IMG/VR virus record: IMGVR_UViG_3300020215_000076
Coordinates: 1-44,968 of that record
Direction: 5' to 3' (one strand)
DNA length: 44,968 nt
Source of the DNA: a virus
The position numbers and the translations under genes were made by a program. Every line of letters begins with the position of its first letter. Within the stretch, counting starts at the first letter, position 1. Under the pieces are notes generated by a model. That model saw only the letters and a program-made list of their open reading frames with translations. It did no database searches and was not told where the DNA came from. Shown here one piece after another: positions 19,502-27,733 of this stretch.

Positions 19502-21498
19502 GCGGCCTGCCTCACGAAGTTCTTGGTGTAGCCGGCTCGACCGTTCGAGCCATTCGAGCCAGGAGCCCCGCCGGACGCACCAGCGGCACCACCAGTCCCA
19601 CCCGTCCCGCCAGCAGCGCTGATCGTGGCTGACGTAGCGACCGCCGTGTAGACGATGACGATGCCGCCGTCTCCGCCAGCGCCACCGCCACCGCCGCCAC
19701 CCCAGCCGTGCCCTGCGCCGCCGTTCCCGCCGTTTCCACCTAGGGCTGAAAGCGTCCAACCCGACGCGATGGACATGGCTTCGACGTAGAGCGTGCCACC
19801 TTCGGACCCAGATCCACCGCCGCCACCACCGGAGCCAGCGCCGCCAGCTCCGCCGGCGCCGCCATCTCCCCCACGGGCACGCGCCGCACCAGACTGCGTG
19901 CGCCCAATCAGCGCCGAGCCCCCTGCGCCCCCGCCCCCGCCCTGCGCCCCCGTATTTCTCCCGCCCGCGCCTCCGCCCTGCCCCGTGCGCGAGTAGAAGT
20001 ACCTACCACCGCCCGCAGAGAGCGTAGTCGTCGTCGCGCGGTTCGGGCCCTTCGGGGAGATCCAAGTCGCCCAGTCGTAGAGGACTTGGATGACTTCCGA
20101 GTCGTTGGTGCCGCCGTCGGATGTCGTTCCGCCTGGCCCGGCGCTTTGGCCGCCTGTGGAGGGGCCAACCGAGCCAGCGAACCAAGTAACATCCGTGGAG
20201 CCAAAGAAGCTCGTCTGCAGGGAGCCCGAGGTGGACTGGGCCCCGTTGCCCGTCACGGTCGCGGCGGTCGCGTTGTTGCCTACCACTCCATCGAACGGCA
20301 GGATTCTAATGGTCCCGCTTCCGGTGACCTGCTTTGCGTAGACCCAAAAGGACGTCGGAGAGCGGCCCCCAGCACCACCAGAGCCACCCCCGCTTGCGCC
20401 TGTCGCGCCCGCGCCTCCGCCGTTACCGCCAAACGTAGATGCTCCCCGCTGGACTATCCCGCCTGTCCCGGTAATCGTTTCGGCGTAGACGATATGAGTC
20501 CAGAATGTGCCTTCCAGCGAAAGCGTTCCGGTCCCCACGTCCAGGGTCGTGTAGTTGAGGACGAAGCTAGTCGTGACGGTGACTGTGCTAGATCCAAGGG
20601 ACACTGCGCCATCAACGCCGTTCCCCCCGACTGCCGCGCCCATCGAGCCCGCAAACCACTTATAGGAGAGCCCGGTAGAATCAGCGGAGTCAGCCGTGAG
20701 GACTTGCCCGTCGGACCCCACCGTGCGTCGAGCGGGGGTGTTGACCCCACTCGCCGCATAAATGTCACCCTTCGTCGTGACGACGTTGATTCTGCTGTCG
20801 TTGCCCTGGACGGCGACGTTCGCGGCGTTCTCCCCGCTCGTGGCAAGCTCGACCGCGCCCTTGGCGGCGGTGGTCGCGTCGTTGACCGAGATCGTTCTGT
20901 CTGCCGACAGGTCCGCGCTGGCGCCACCGTCGATGCGAACTGGCGCGGTGGCAGTGATCGTGCGGGAAGTCGGCACGCCGCTGCCGCCTCCCCCGCCGCC
21001 CGTGGATACGTACCTCCAGCGCATTACGTCCGGTGCCGAGTCGTATCTGAAGATGGCCGATTCCCCTGCCCCGAGGACGACGTCGTTGCCGTCCGAGAAC
21101 TTGAAGCGGTTCGCGGCGAACGAGTTCGCGCTCTCGTGCTTGAGGGTGATGTTTTGGGAGCCCTTGTTAATGAGGAGGATCGGACGCCCATCCGCCCCGC
21201 CCGCAATCCCGGTCAGGTTGTACGCGGCCGAGGAGTGAATGAAGAACGCGGAGTAATCGAGGTCGAGCGCCCAGTCGTTCGTGTGCGCCGTGATCTGCGC
21301 GGGGTCGTTCCGACCGAAGACGTCAGTCGCGAGGTTGCTGGCCCGAAGCGTCTCGAAAGCCACGTTCCGCCCCTCAAGGGACGGCTTCCCCAGGGCATCG
21401 AGATTCCGGATGATCGCCCGGACCGAGGCTTCAAGCGCCCTCAGGCGCGACTCAGGCGTGCCATCCGGCGCAGGGCTCGGGATTACTGTGTTTTTCAC
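19498..21498 (-). CDS. Glycine-rich tail fiber / adhesin, 666 aa
   Basis: Residues 1-180 form a coiled-coil/beta base with attachment-like repeats. Residues 180-340 contain short fiber repeats (NDATTAAKGAVELAT, VTTKGDIYAASG). From about 355 the chain is dominated by Gly-rich blocks (GGNGGGAGATGASGGGSGGAG and similar) ending in AGYTKNFVRQAA. The pattern matches distal receptor-binding adhesins with polyglycine-II cores, known from T-even gp38. It is the likely host-range determinant and is placed between the virion and lysis genes. Confidence 0.75.
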   Translation of the reverse strand: MKNTVIPSPAPDGTPESRLRALEASVRAIIRNLDALGKPSLEGRNVAFETLRASNLATDVFGRNDPAQITAHTNDWALDLDYSAFFIHSSAAYNLTGIAGGADGRPILLINKGSQNITLKHESANSFAANRFKFSDGNDVVLGAGESAIFRYDSAPDVMRWRYVSTGGGGGGSGVPTSRTITATAPVRIDGGASADLSADRTISVNDATTAAKGAVELATSGENAANVAVQGNDSRINVVTTKGDIYAASGVNTPARRTVGSDGQVLTADSADSTGLSYKWFAGSMGAAVGGNGVDGAVSLGSSTVTVTTSFVLNYTTLDVGTGTLSLEGTFWTHIVYAETITGTGGIVQRGASTFGGNGGGAGATGASGGGSGGAGGRSPTSFWVYAKQVTGSGTIRILPFDGVVGNNATAATVTGNGAQSTSGSLQTSFFGSTDVTWFAGSVGPSTGGQSAGPGGTTSDGGTNDSEVIQVLYDWATWISPKGPNRATTTTLSAGGGRYFYSRTGQGGGAGGRNTGAQGGGGGAGGSALIGRTQSGAARARGGDGGAGGAGGAGSGGGGGGSGSEGGTLYVEAMSIASGWTLSALGGNGGNGGAGHGWGGGGGGGAGGDGGIVIVYTAVATSATISAAGGTGGTGGAAGASGGAPGSNGSNGRAGYTKNFVRQAA

Positions 21499-24400
21499 TG
21501 CCCTGCCCCAGTCTTCGCTGGCGTAGGCCTGAGCAGTCGATCAAGGTCAACGCTCCGACGGAATCCCTCGAGAGTCTTCGGGAGAGGCTTCGGCTTCAGC
21601 GGCCCAGGCTTCTTCGTGGAGAGCGCCTCAGGATCGATCGACAGCAGGTCCGCCTTCACGCGGTCTCGCTGCCCAATGACTACCTGAAGCCTCTCCTCCG
21701 CCTGCTTGGTCAGCGAGGAGTCGGCGCCGTGGCGCTTGGTGGAGAGAGTGATGATGTTCTTGAGGTCGCCGATCTGCTGATTCAGTTCGTAGTAGCGCGA
21801 CCGCATCTGGATGACCTTGTCCTGCGCGTAGGTGCGGAAGCCGAGCGCCATCGCGGGCGTGCCCGCCAGGCTGACGGGGTTCTGGAAGAAGAGTCTGTCG
21901 ATCTCCTGCACGAAGACGAGGTTCTTGAGGAGGTGCGCCGTCTGCGCGGACATCGGCACGCCGACGAGCTTTTCCTTCTGCCCGGGGTAGCGCTCGATGG
22001 GCCTCCCGGTGAAGACCGAGCGGTTCATCGCGAGTTCGATGGGAGCCTTCACGGCGGGGTGGAGCATCCCGAAGACTTCTTGGACGTCGATCTTGGCGAG
22101 CTCCGCGAGCGGGATCCAGCCCTTGAGCAGGAAGAACTCAGTCTGTCCACCCGAAGAACGGACGGGGACCCCAAGGCCCTCCTTGATCCACGAGGCAACG
22201 AACTGGTTCCTGATCGGGTCCTCGACATTCGCGCGACCTTCCTGCTGCGCCTTCCCGAGGGCGGCGGGGACGCCAGGCCTCGTGACGATCGTTTCGAGGG
22301 CAAGTGGGATGCTCTTGCGCGTGAACGTGTAGAAGGGGATCAGCCGGCGGAAGAACGTCTTCTCGTAGGCGGTGAGGTCGCTGTAATCGAAAAGATACTT
22401 CTGGACGTGCATCGCCGCAGCCGCAGGGTCCGCACCCTTCGCGAGCTGGTCGAAGAACATCGTCACCTTGGCGTGATCCTCGAACGCCGTGCCGATGGCG
22501 CTGCCCGCGCGGACCACGGGGCCAGAGAGCGAAAGTAGGTTGGCGCTCGGCTCCATCCGGCGCTTGACCAGCTCGTCGATGTCCGAACCGATGAACCCCG
22601 TCTTCCGCATGCCCCAGCGGTCGGCGAGGTCGAGCGCTTCCTTGGCGGTGTAGCGACCGACGTTCGCGACAGCCTCGGGCTTGCCCGTCATCGCGAGGAA
22701 CGCCTGGATCGCGGGCGCTGTGCTGCGGACGCCGCCCAAGTACATCTGCCAGAGGTTCGAGATCTCGTTGCGGATGTGGAACCCGGGGCGCACCGCCGTA
22801 GCGAACGCCTTCCACCAGGCGGTCATCCGATCGGTCATCTTGACGAGGTCGGAGATCGCCTTCTCATCGAAGTGCATAGAGTAGGCGCGCGAAAGGTGCT
22901 TCGCGACTTCCTGCGGAAGGACGTAGATCTCGAGGCCGGCGTTGTCCTTCGCGTTCTTCAGGACGTGCTCAAGGAACGTGCGCGGGACCTCCGTCAGGAA
23001 GTTCGACTGGAGGCCCTTCTCGGCCCCGTGCTTCATCGCCTCCTTCTCGGCTTCCGACTTGAACCGCTCGACGAACTGCTTGGTCGCCATGAAGGCGGCA
23101 TGCCCGGGATGCTGGTTGAGCGTCTGAATGACGTCCTTCGCGGACTCGGGGGACAGGTGGAACTTGGCCTTCAGGATGCCCGGAGCCTCCATGACCTCGC
23201 GGACCATCTCGGCCGCGTTCGTGGCCCGGATCGAGCTCAGGCCTCGGCGGACGAACGCCTTGAGCGGGTCGCTCTCGAAGACGAGGAGGTCGTCACCGGA
23301 CAGGTGGATGCCCTTCGACTTCAGGTAATCGCGCACCTTCCAGCCGTCGAGCGCCCCGGACTGGACTAGCTTGTCTACGGAGATCTCGTCCACGTTACCC
23401 TTGGTCGTGCGGTGCATGGCCGACCCAAGGAAGCCCGAGTGTTCCGAGCGCAGGAGCTTCCTCATCTCGGAGGGGACCAGCGCGGTCAAGAGTTCGCGGA
23501 TTTCGTCCCGCATGTAATGCGGGAAGTAAAAGCGCATGGCGTCGGGCGGGTTGACGAGCACCTTGCCCTCGGCCGTGTGCATCTTCGCGTAGGCCTCCTT
23601 CATGCCCTCCGCGACGGCCTTGGCCTCGGGGAGAGTCGGCTCCGGCCGGATCCGCTCCATCGTCTTGAGCTTCACCGTGGGGGCAGGGCCAGCGAGCACC
23701 TTCTGGGCCTCGTCGAGCTCCGCCTGGAGCTTGGCGCGCTTCTTCTCGAGCTGCTTTGGTGACAGCTTCGCTGCGGCGGGGAGAGGGACCCCAGTTCTCA
23801 GGGCCTCTGCCTTCTTGAGGGCGGCTTCGGCCGCCTGGATGAAGCCTCCCGTGTCCACGGGGCCGAGTTCCGCCAGCTTCGCCTTCAGGCGCTCGACCTT
23901 GTTCCGCATCAGCGCCACAGCGGCCTCGTCGGGGACGTCCTTCACCGTCTCGACGAGGATGCCTTCATTGAACTCGCGGATCTCGCGCAGGGCCTTCTGG
24001 TACTGCTCAGGCCCGAGCTTCTTCTTGATCTCCTGGAGAGGCTTGATGAAGCTCTCCTCGACCATGTTCATGAACTGGTTGGTCTGGAAGTCCATCGTGC
24101 TGCGCTTGCGCCGGATGATCGAGTCGAGCTCGGGCATGCCGCTAGACGTGGAGAAGATCGCCTTGAGGCCAGCCTTGGCCTTCTCGGCACCCACGCGCGC
24201 GGCGGTGAGCACCTTCCCCGCGACGGGAACCTTCTCAGCCAGCCCATAGGCGCCCTTGAACGTGGCGCCTGTCGCCTTGAGGGCGGCGGCGGAGCCAGGG
24301 ATCTCAACCCCCGCGAAGCGCAGGGATGGAGCCTTTACGAGGTCTTGGGGGCGCACGCCCTTCCCCGCAAGCGCTTCCATGCGGGACGGGAGGAGCTCGC

Positions 24401-25025
24401 CTTTGATGGCGCGGCCGACCTGCCTGGACGCGATCTCCCGGCCGACCTCCTTCGCGATAACCGGGTGTGTCGCGGCCTCGCTGACCCACGAACCCTTCAG
24501 GTGCGTGAGCCCCGTAACGGTCATCAGGCGATCGAGCGCGGCGGGGTTCTTTGCGGCGAGCTTCGGGATCAACTCCTGGAGGCGGGCGGCTTTCTTTGCG
24601 GCGATAGCCGCGTGGGCCGCTTGGCCGGCCGTCGTCAGCGTCTTTGAGGCACCCTTGACCGCAATCTTGGCGCCAGCCCCACTGCCGAAGGTAACCCAAG
24701 AGGTTGGATCCGCCACCACGTCCAGAGCGAAGCCGAGAGTGGCGCGGGCGACACCACGGTCCATTCCAGCGGCAGCCAAGACGTCCGAGAAGGACGTGGT
24801 CTCTTCCCCAGTGAAGTTCCTGAGCCAGGCCTTCCAAGGGTTGCCACCCTGAAGCAGGGCCTTCGCCCACCCAGCGCTCGCGGCAGCGGGGCGATTTAGA
24901 TAGTCAAGACCCTTCTCGTACCACGCCATCCCGTCCATCCGGTCGGGCGGGGGCGCGGGGGGCTCGTATGGCTGTGGCTTCTTCTGCTGCCGCAGCATCC
25001 TGTTGATTTCGCTGCGGATCGACAT
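21495..25025 (-). CDS. Large virion protein (polyvalent/ejection-like), 1176 aa
   Basis: ATG 25025 overlaps the upstream TGA. The C-terminal 500 residues contain RNEISNLWQMYLGG, KYLFDYSDLTAYEKTFFRRLIPFYTF and a run of amphipathic helices typical of large podovirus internal or polyvalent proteins. The middle (about 250-450) is rich in coiled-coil helices. No peptidoglycan hydrolase motif is obvious. It is probably carried in the capsid or tail and ejected with the DNA; this is inferred from size, order and helical content. Confidence 0.65.
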   Translation of the reverse strand: MSIRSEINRMLRQQKKPQPYEPPAPPPDRMDGMAWYEKGLDYLNRPAAASAGWAKALLQGGNPWKAWLRNFTGEETTSFSDVLAAAGMDRGVARATLGFALDVVADPTSWVTFGSGAGAKIAVKGASKTLTTAGQAAHAAIAAKKAARLQELIPKLAAKNPAALDRLMTVTGLTHLKGSWVSEAATHPVIAKEVGREIASRQVGRAIKGELLPSRMEALAGKGVRPQDLVKAPSLRFAGVEIPGSAAALKATGATFKGAYGLAEKVPVAGKVLTAARVGAEKAKAGLKAIFSTSSGMPELDSIIRRKRSTMDFQTNQFMNMVEESFIKPLQEIKKKLGPEQYQKALREIREFNEGILVETVKDVPDEAAVALMRNKVERLKAKLAELGPVDTGGFIQAAEAALKKAEALRTGVPLPAAAKLSPKQLEKKRAKLQAELDEAQKVLAGPAPTVKLKTMERIRPEPTLPEAKAVAEGMKEAYAKMHTAEGKVLVNPPDAMRFYFPHYMRDEIRELLTALVPSEMRKLLRSEHSGFLGSAMHRTTKGNVDEISVDKLVQSGALDGWKVRDYLKSKGIHLSGDDLLVFESDPLKAFVRRGLSSIRATNAAEMVREVMEAPGILKAKFHLSPESAKDVIQTLNQHPGHAAFMATKQFVERFKSEAEKEAMKHGAEKGLQSNFLTEVPRTFLEHVLKNAKDNAGLEIYVLPQEVAKHLSRAYSMHFDEKAISDLVKMTDRMTAWWKAFATAVRPGFHIRNEISNLWQMYLGGVRSTAPAIQAFLAMTGKPEAVANVGRYTAKEALDLADRWGMRKTGFIGSDIDELVKRRMEPSANLLSLSGPVVRAGSAIGTAFEDHAKVTMFFDQLAKGADPAAAAMHVQKYLFDYSDLTAYEKTFFRRLIPFYTFTRKSIPLALETIVTRPGVPAALGKAQQEGRANVEDPIRNQFVASWIKEGLGVPVRSSGGQTEFFLLKGWIPLAELAKIDVQEVFGMLHPAVKAPIELAMNRSVFTGRPIERYPGQKEKLVGVPMSAQTAHLLKNLVFVQEIDRLFFQNPVSLAGTPAMALGFRTYAQDKVIQMRSRYYELNQQIGDLKNIITLSTKRHGADSSLTKQAEERLQVVIGQRDRVKADLLSIDPEALSTKKPGPLKPKPLPKTLEGFRRSVDLDRLLRPTPAKTGAGQ

Positions 25026-25246
25026 CAGCCCACCACGGCCCACTTGTGGACCTTCCCACGGTTGGAGCGCTTGTATGCCGAGACCTTCTGGACGTGGCAG
25101 GCCTTGCACCTAGAGGCCAAGCGGGGCCCGTTCTTGTAGAACTCGGACCCGGGCTTCTGAACGTGGCAGCGCCTGCAGACCTTGACGTTCTCCACGCCCT
25201 TCATCGGGGCGTGACACCAAAAACCGCTTGAACTATGGGCCGACAT
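25025..25246 (-). CDS. Zinc-ribbon protein, endonuclease VII/HNH-like fragment, 73 aa
   Basis: CRRCHVQKPGSEFYKNGPRL then CKACHVQK gives two zinc knuckles in the pattern that opens endonuclease-VII/HNH proteins (C-x2-C...F(Y)...C-x2-C). The catalytic part is missing, so it is a remnant or a stand-alone zinc domain. ATG 25246 lacks a good RBS; Met15 at 25204 is an alternative. It overlaps the next gene by 4 bases. Confidence 0.55.
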   Translation of the reverse strand: MSAHSSSGFWCHAPMKGVENVKVCRRCHVQKPGSEFYKNGPRLASRCKACHVQKVSAYKRSNRGKVHKWAVVG

Positions 25247-25256
25247 TTGGTATGGT
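25228..25256 (+). promoter_or_regulatory. Sigma70-like promoter of the inserted rightward gene
   Basis: TTGAAC (25228-25233) and TATGGT (25251-25256) are separated by exactly 17 bases. The start codon of the rightward gene is 30 bases downstream. This is the best promoter match inside the late block. Confidence 0.6.
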
Positions 25257-25286
25257 GTTCAACGCACACCTAACCGGGAGGGCTCT

Positions 25287-25619
25287 ATGAAGCTGGTCGC
25301 CTGCTCGCTCCTCAGCGCCGTTATCGGGGCTGTGTCCGCATTGGGCTCGACGTACCTCTTCAGGCCACAGATCATTGAGGTCGACAGCATCAAGGCCCGC
25401 GCAATCGACGCCCAGTCGATCGACGTTTCAGATGGCAAGAATGGGAGCGTACGGATCTGGGCTGGCGGCGAGAACAAGTGGCGCAGTGGGGTCTTAATCA
25501 GCGGCCCGGGAAAGGGTTCTGGGGCCGCGCTGTACGTTGACGAAAATGGCGCCCCGTGGATGAATCTCTACGTGCCTGGGGAAAAGAAGGGCCTGTCTTT
25601 AGCGGTCAACGACTTCTAG
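25287..25619 (+). CDS. Moron-like membrane-anchored protein, 110 aa
   Basis: This gene runs rightward inside the leftward late block. GGGAGGG precedes ATG 25287 and a promoter lies at 25228-25256. The N-terminus MKLVACSLLSAVIGAVSALG is a signal anchor, or a signal peptide without a lipobox. The remainder is beta-rich with repeated Gly turns (SVRIWAGGENKW, GVLISGPGKGS, ALYVDENGAPWMNLYVPG). Direction, own promoter and secretion signal fit a lysogenic-conversion gene expressed from the prophage. Function unknown. Confidence 0.7.
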   Translation: MKLVACSLLSAVIGAVSALGSTYLFRPQIIEVDSIKARAIDAQSIDVSDGKNGSVRIWAGGENKWRSGVLISGPGKGSGAALYVDENGAPWMNLYVPGEKKGLSLAVNDF

Positions 25620-25625
25620 CCGCCC

Positions 25626-26618
25626 CTACTTCAACTCTGGGCGTCGGCGCCTGACGTTTTCCTCGGCCTGCTTCCGGTACTGGTACGAGAGGCCAAGGCC
25701 TCCGAAACCGTGGCCACTGCTGGGGTCTTTTGCCATGTGCTCCAGCACGAGTCGGCGGACCTCCTGCTCAACCTCTCGCTCGAAGACATCGCTCTTGTTC
25801 TGGCGGAGCATGTTGTCTCGGAGAGGCTTCCCAGCGGCTTCAGCCGCCATCTGAAGTGCGGCAAGCTCTTCAGGTGTGCGGGCCGTCAAAGCGCCCTGGC
25901 TCATCTTATCCTTCAGGTCGGCTAGCGTCCCCACATCCTTGAACCTCTCGGCGGCGTGGAGGCCCATGATGTGCTTCTGGAACTCGGCTTGACGCTGGGC
26001 ATCCTCCTGCTGCTTGCCGATAAGCTGCTCGTAGAGCTTCCGCTCGGCCGCCTTGTCCTCTACCTGCTGATCGAACCGCCTTTCCTGCTGGCCCGCGTTA
26101 TAGCGCTGCCAGTCATACTGGTGCGCGAGCCGCGCAGCCTGCTCGAGGGCAGACCTTTCCGCCAGCGCAAGCTGGTACTCCCTATCGCGCTGGGCCTGCT
26201 CCATGCCAGAGATGCGCCCAAACCAATCGGATCGGCGCCCCGCGCGGGCGTTGAAGGCGTCGGCGATCCCGCCGCCAGCCATCGAAAGGAACTCCGCCCA
26301 CCCAGGCTTACGCATCTGGGGCATCGCCGCTGGCGCCGGGGGCGGGCCAGGCATCGCTGGGTAAGGGCTGCCCTTCACCGTGACGTCGCCCTCGGGGGGC
26401 ATGGAGAGCTGAGGGATCGGCACGCCGAAGGGGCCACGCCTCACCGTCGCCCTCGCCATCGACGTAGGGGTAGGGATCACCTGGCCGCTCGGAGTTACGC
26501 GCCTAGGCTGCGCGCCCTGGGAGATCATCGAGTCGAGGAGGTAGTCCGTCAGGTCAGGCTGGTCTTCGTCGAAGCCCGCGTTTTCCCTGAAGAACGTCCG
26601 GAGCGGTCCCTTGGCCAT
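25626..26618 (-). CDS. Putative ejection/internal virion protein, 330 aa
   Basis: ATG 26618 is chosen because AGGAG is six bases upstream; an ATG six bases earlier is possible. The N-terminal half is proline-rich and flexible, the centre is a long Gln/Glu/Arg helix (REYQLALAERSALEQAARLAHQ...), and the C-terminus is basic. This Ala/Gln-rich helical style is typical of podovirus proteins injected with DNA. The order after the nozzle gene supports it. Confidence 0.55.
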   Translation of the reverse strand: MAKGPLRTFFRENAGFDEDQPDLTDYLLDSMISQGAQPRRVTPSGQVIPTPTSMARATVRRGPFGVPIPQLSMPPEGDVTVKGSPYPAMPGPPPAPAAMPQMRKPGWAEFLSMAGGGIADAFNARAGRRSDWFGRISGMEQAQRDREYQLALAERSALEQAARLAHQYDWQRYNAGQQERRFDQQVEDKAAERKLYEQLIGKQQEDAQRQAEFQKHIMGLHAAERFKDVGTLADLKDKMSQGALTARTPEELAALQMAAEAAGKPLRDNMLRQNKSDVFEREVEQEVRRLVLEHMAKDPSSGHGFGGLGLSYQYRKQAEENVRRRRPELK

Positions 26619-26627
26619 CGGCATCTC

Positions 26628-27236
26628 CTACGCCAGCGCCATCTGCGCGCCAGCCCCAGTGAGCCCGAGAGATAGGCCGCCCGTGAGAGGCGCCAGAGCG
26701 AGCCCAGCCAGAGCGAGCGCCCCGCCAACTCTCTTCCCCTGCCTCCGCTTCGCTCTCGCCCTGCGGATAGCCTGCTCCTGAAGGCGGATCGCTTCCTGCT
26801 CCTGCTTGAACCTCATGAGGCTTTCGGTCAGCCCGGCTTCGACCTCAGCCAGGGCGCCAGCTTCCTGAGCGCCAAGACGGCTCATCGCTTCGGCGGCAAA
26901 GCCGGATCTGCCTACACCGCGCCTGTGGAGGCTGGCCTGCAGCCGCTGGCGCGCGTCACCGAACGTGCTGGCCACGTCACGTCGAGCCAGCTCTCGGCGC
27001 AGTTCAAACTCGTCGCGAGCGCGCCCATCTTCCGCCTGAGCCGTCCTCTCATTGCTTGCCCTCGTGATGATCCCGCCAGCCCCGATGGTCGAAGGCGTGC
27101 GGGCGATCTCGGTGAAATATCTATTCTGGTCGAGTCCGGGCGTCGGGTTCTGGAGCTCAGTGCTGACGAGCGCCCCTTTCGAGCTAATGCCCGTAAGGCG
27201 GTTGAGCGCCCCGAAGGAACCTAGGTTCAGGCTCAT
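26628..27236 (-). CDS. Putative internal virion protein with hydrophobic C-terminus, 202 aa
   Basis: ATG 27236 overlaps the upstream TGA. A long helix rich in Arg/Ala/Glu/Gln (residues 60-165) is followed by a hydrophobic Gly/Ala/Leu tail (GALALAGLALAPLTGGLSLG) that could insert into a membrane. This layout fits small pore-forming ejection proteins. The assignment is by layout and neighbours only. Confidence 0.55.
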   Translation of the reverse strand: MSLNLGSFGALNRLTGISSKGALVSTELQNPTPGLDQNRYFTEIARTPSTIGAGGIITRASNERTAQAEDGRARDEFELRRELARRDVASTFGDARQRLQASLHRRGVGRSGFAAEAMSRLGAQEAGALAEVEAGLTESLMRFKQEQEAIRLQEQAIRRARAKRRQGKRVGGALALAGLALAPLTGGLSLGLTGAGAQMALA

Positions 27237-27706
27237 GCCAGCCCAACCTCAAGGCCGCCACCACCGAATGGCGACAGCCTGTAGATCTCGGATGGTGGCG
27301 TGTAGCTGATCTGGCCGGGATGAGGCGGCGCGAACATTCCGCTCACGGCTTTGTAGGCGCCTGGAGCGAGAGCAGATCCGGCACCGATCAGCGCGGCCCA
27401 CATCGCGTTCTTCTGATCCTTCTCCTGCTGCTTGTACTGCCTCCGCAGTTGCTGCAGCTTGTACTCGTGGATCCGAGAGCGGAGCTGCGCGTCTTCGAGC
27501 TTGGCATCCAGCCTGAGCTTTGCGAGACCTTCCGCCTCCTTCTGCGCGGCGACCATTTTGGCCAAATACTCGGCGTTGGCCGCCCCGTAGCGGTCCATGA
27601 GCCGCCCGACTTCCCGCGTCTGGGTGCCCGTGTTGGCCTCAAGGACGCGGTATCCCTGCTGCTGGCCGGCCAGGAGGTCGGCGTTCTGTGGCGTGAAGAG
27701 CGGCAT
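27233..27706 (-). CDS. Putative ejection protein, 157 aa
   Basis: A helical N-terminal half (REVGRLMDRYGAANAEYLAKMVAAQKEAEG... KLQQLRRQYKQQEKDQKN) is followed by a hydrophobic stretch (AMWAALIGAGSALAPGAYKAV) and a Pro/Gly tail. It is similar in style to the next two genes, with which it forms a set of three coupled by short gaps or overlaps. Confidence 0.55.
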   Translation of the reverse strand: MPLFTPQNADLLAGQQQGYRVLEANTGTQTREVGRLMDRYGAANAEYLAKMVAAQKEAEGLAKLRLDAKLEDAQLRSRIHEYKLQQLRRQYKQQEKDQKNAMWAALIGAGSALAPGAYKAVSGMFAPPHPGQISYTPPSEIYRLSPFGGGGLEVGLA

Positions 27707-27733
27707 CCTACCTACTCCTCGGCCCGTGACACC

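Noticed and set aside
19055-19759. Longer version of the 148-aa protein starting at 19759
   Set aside because: The added 86 residues are Arg/Trp-rich and lie inside the fiber gene on the same strand in another frame; GTG 19501 with a GTGA overlap is far better.
20086-21687. 533-codon open frame on the plus strand
   Set aside because: It is antisense to the glycine-rich fiber gene; the Gly/Ala/Ser codon bias removes stops from the opposite strand. Its translation is Arg/Pro/Ala-rich without protein-like pattern.
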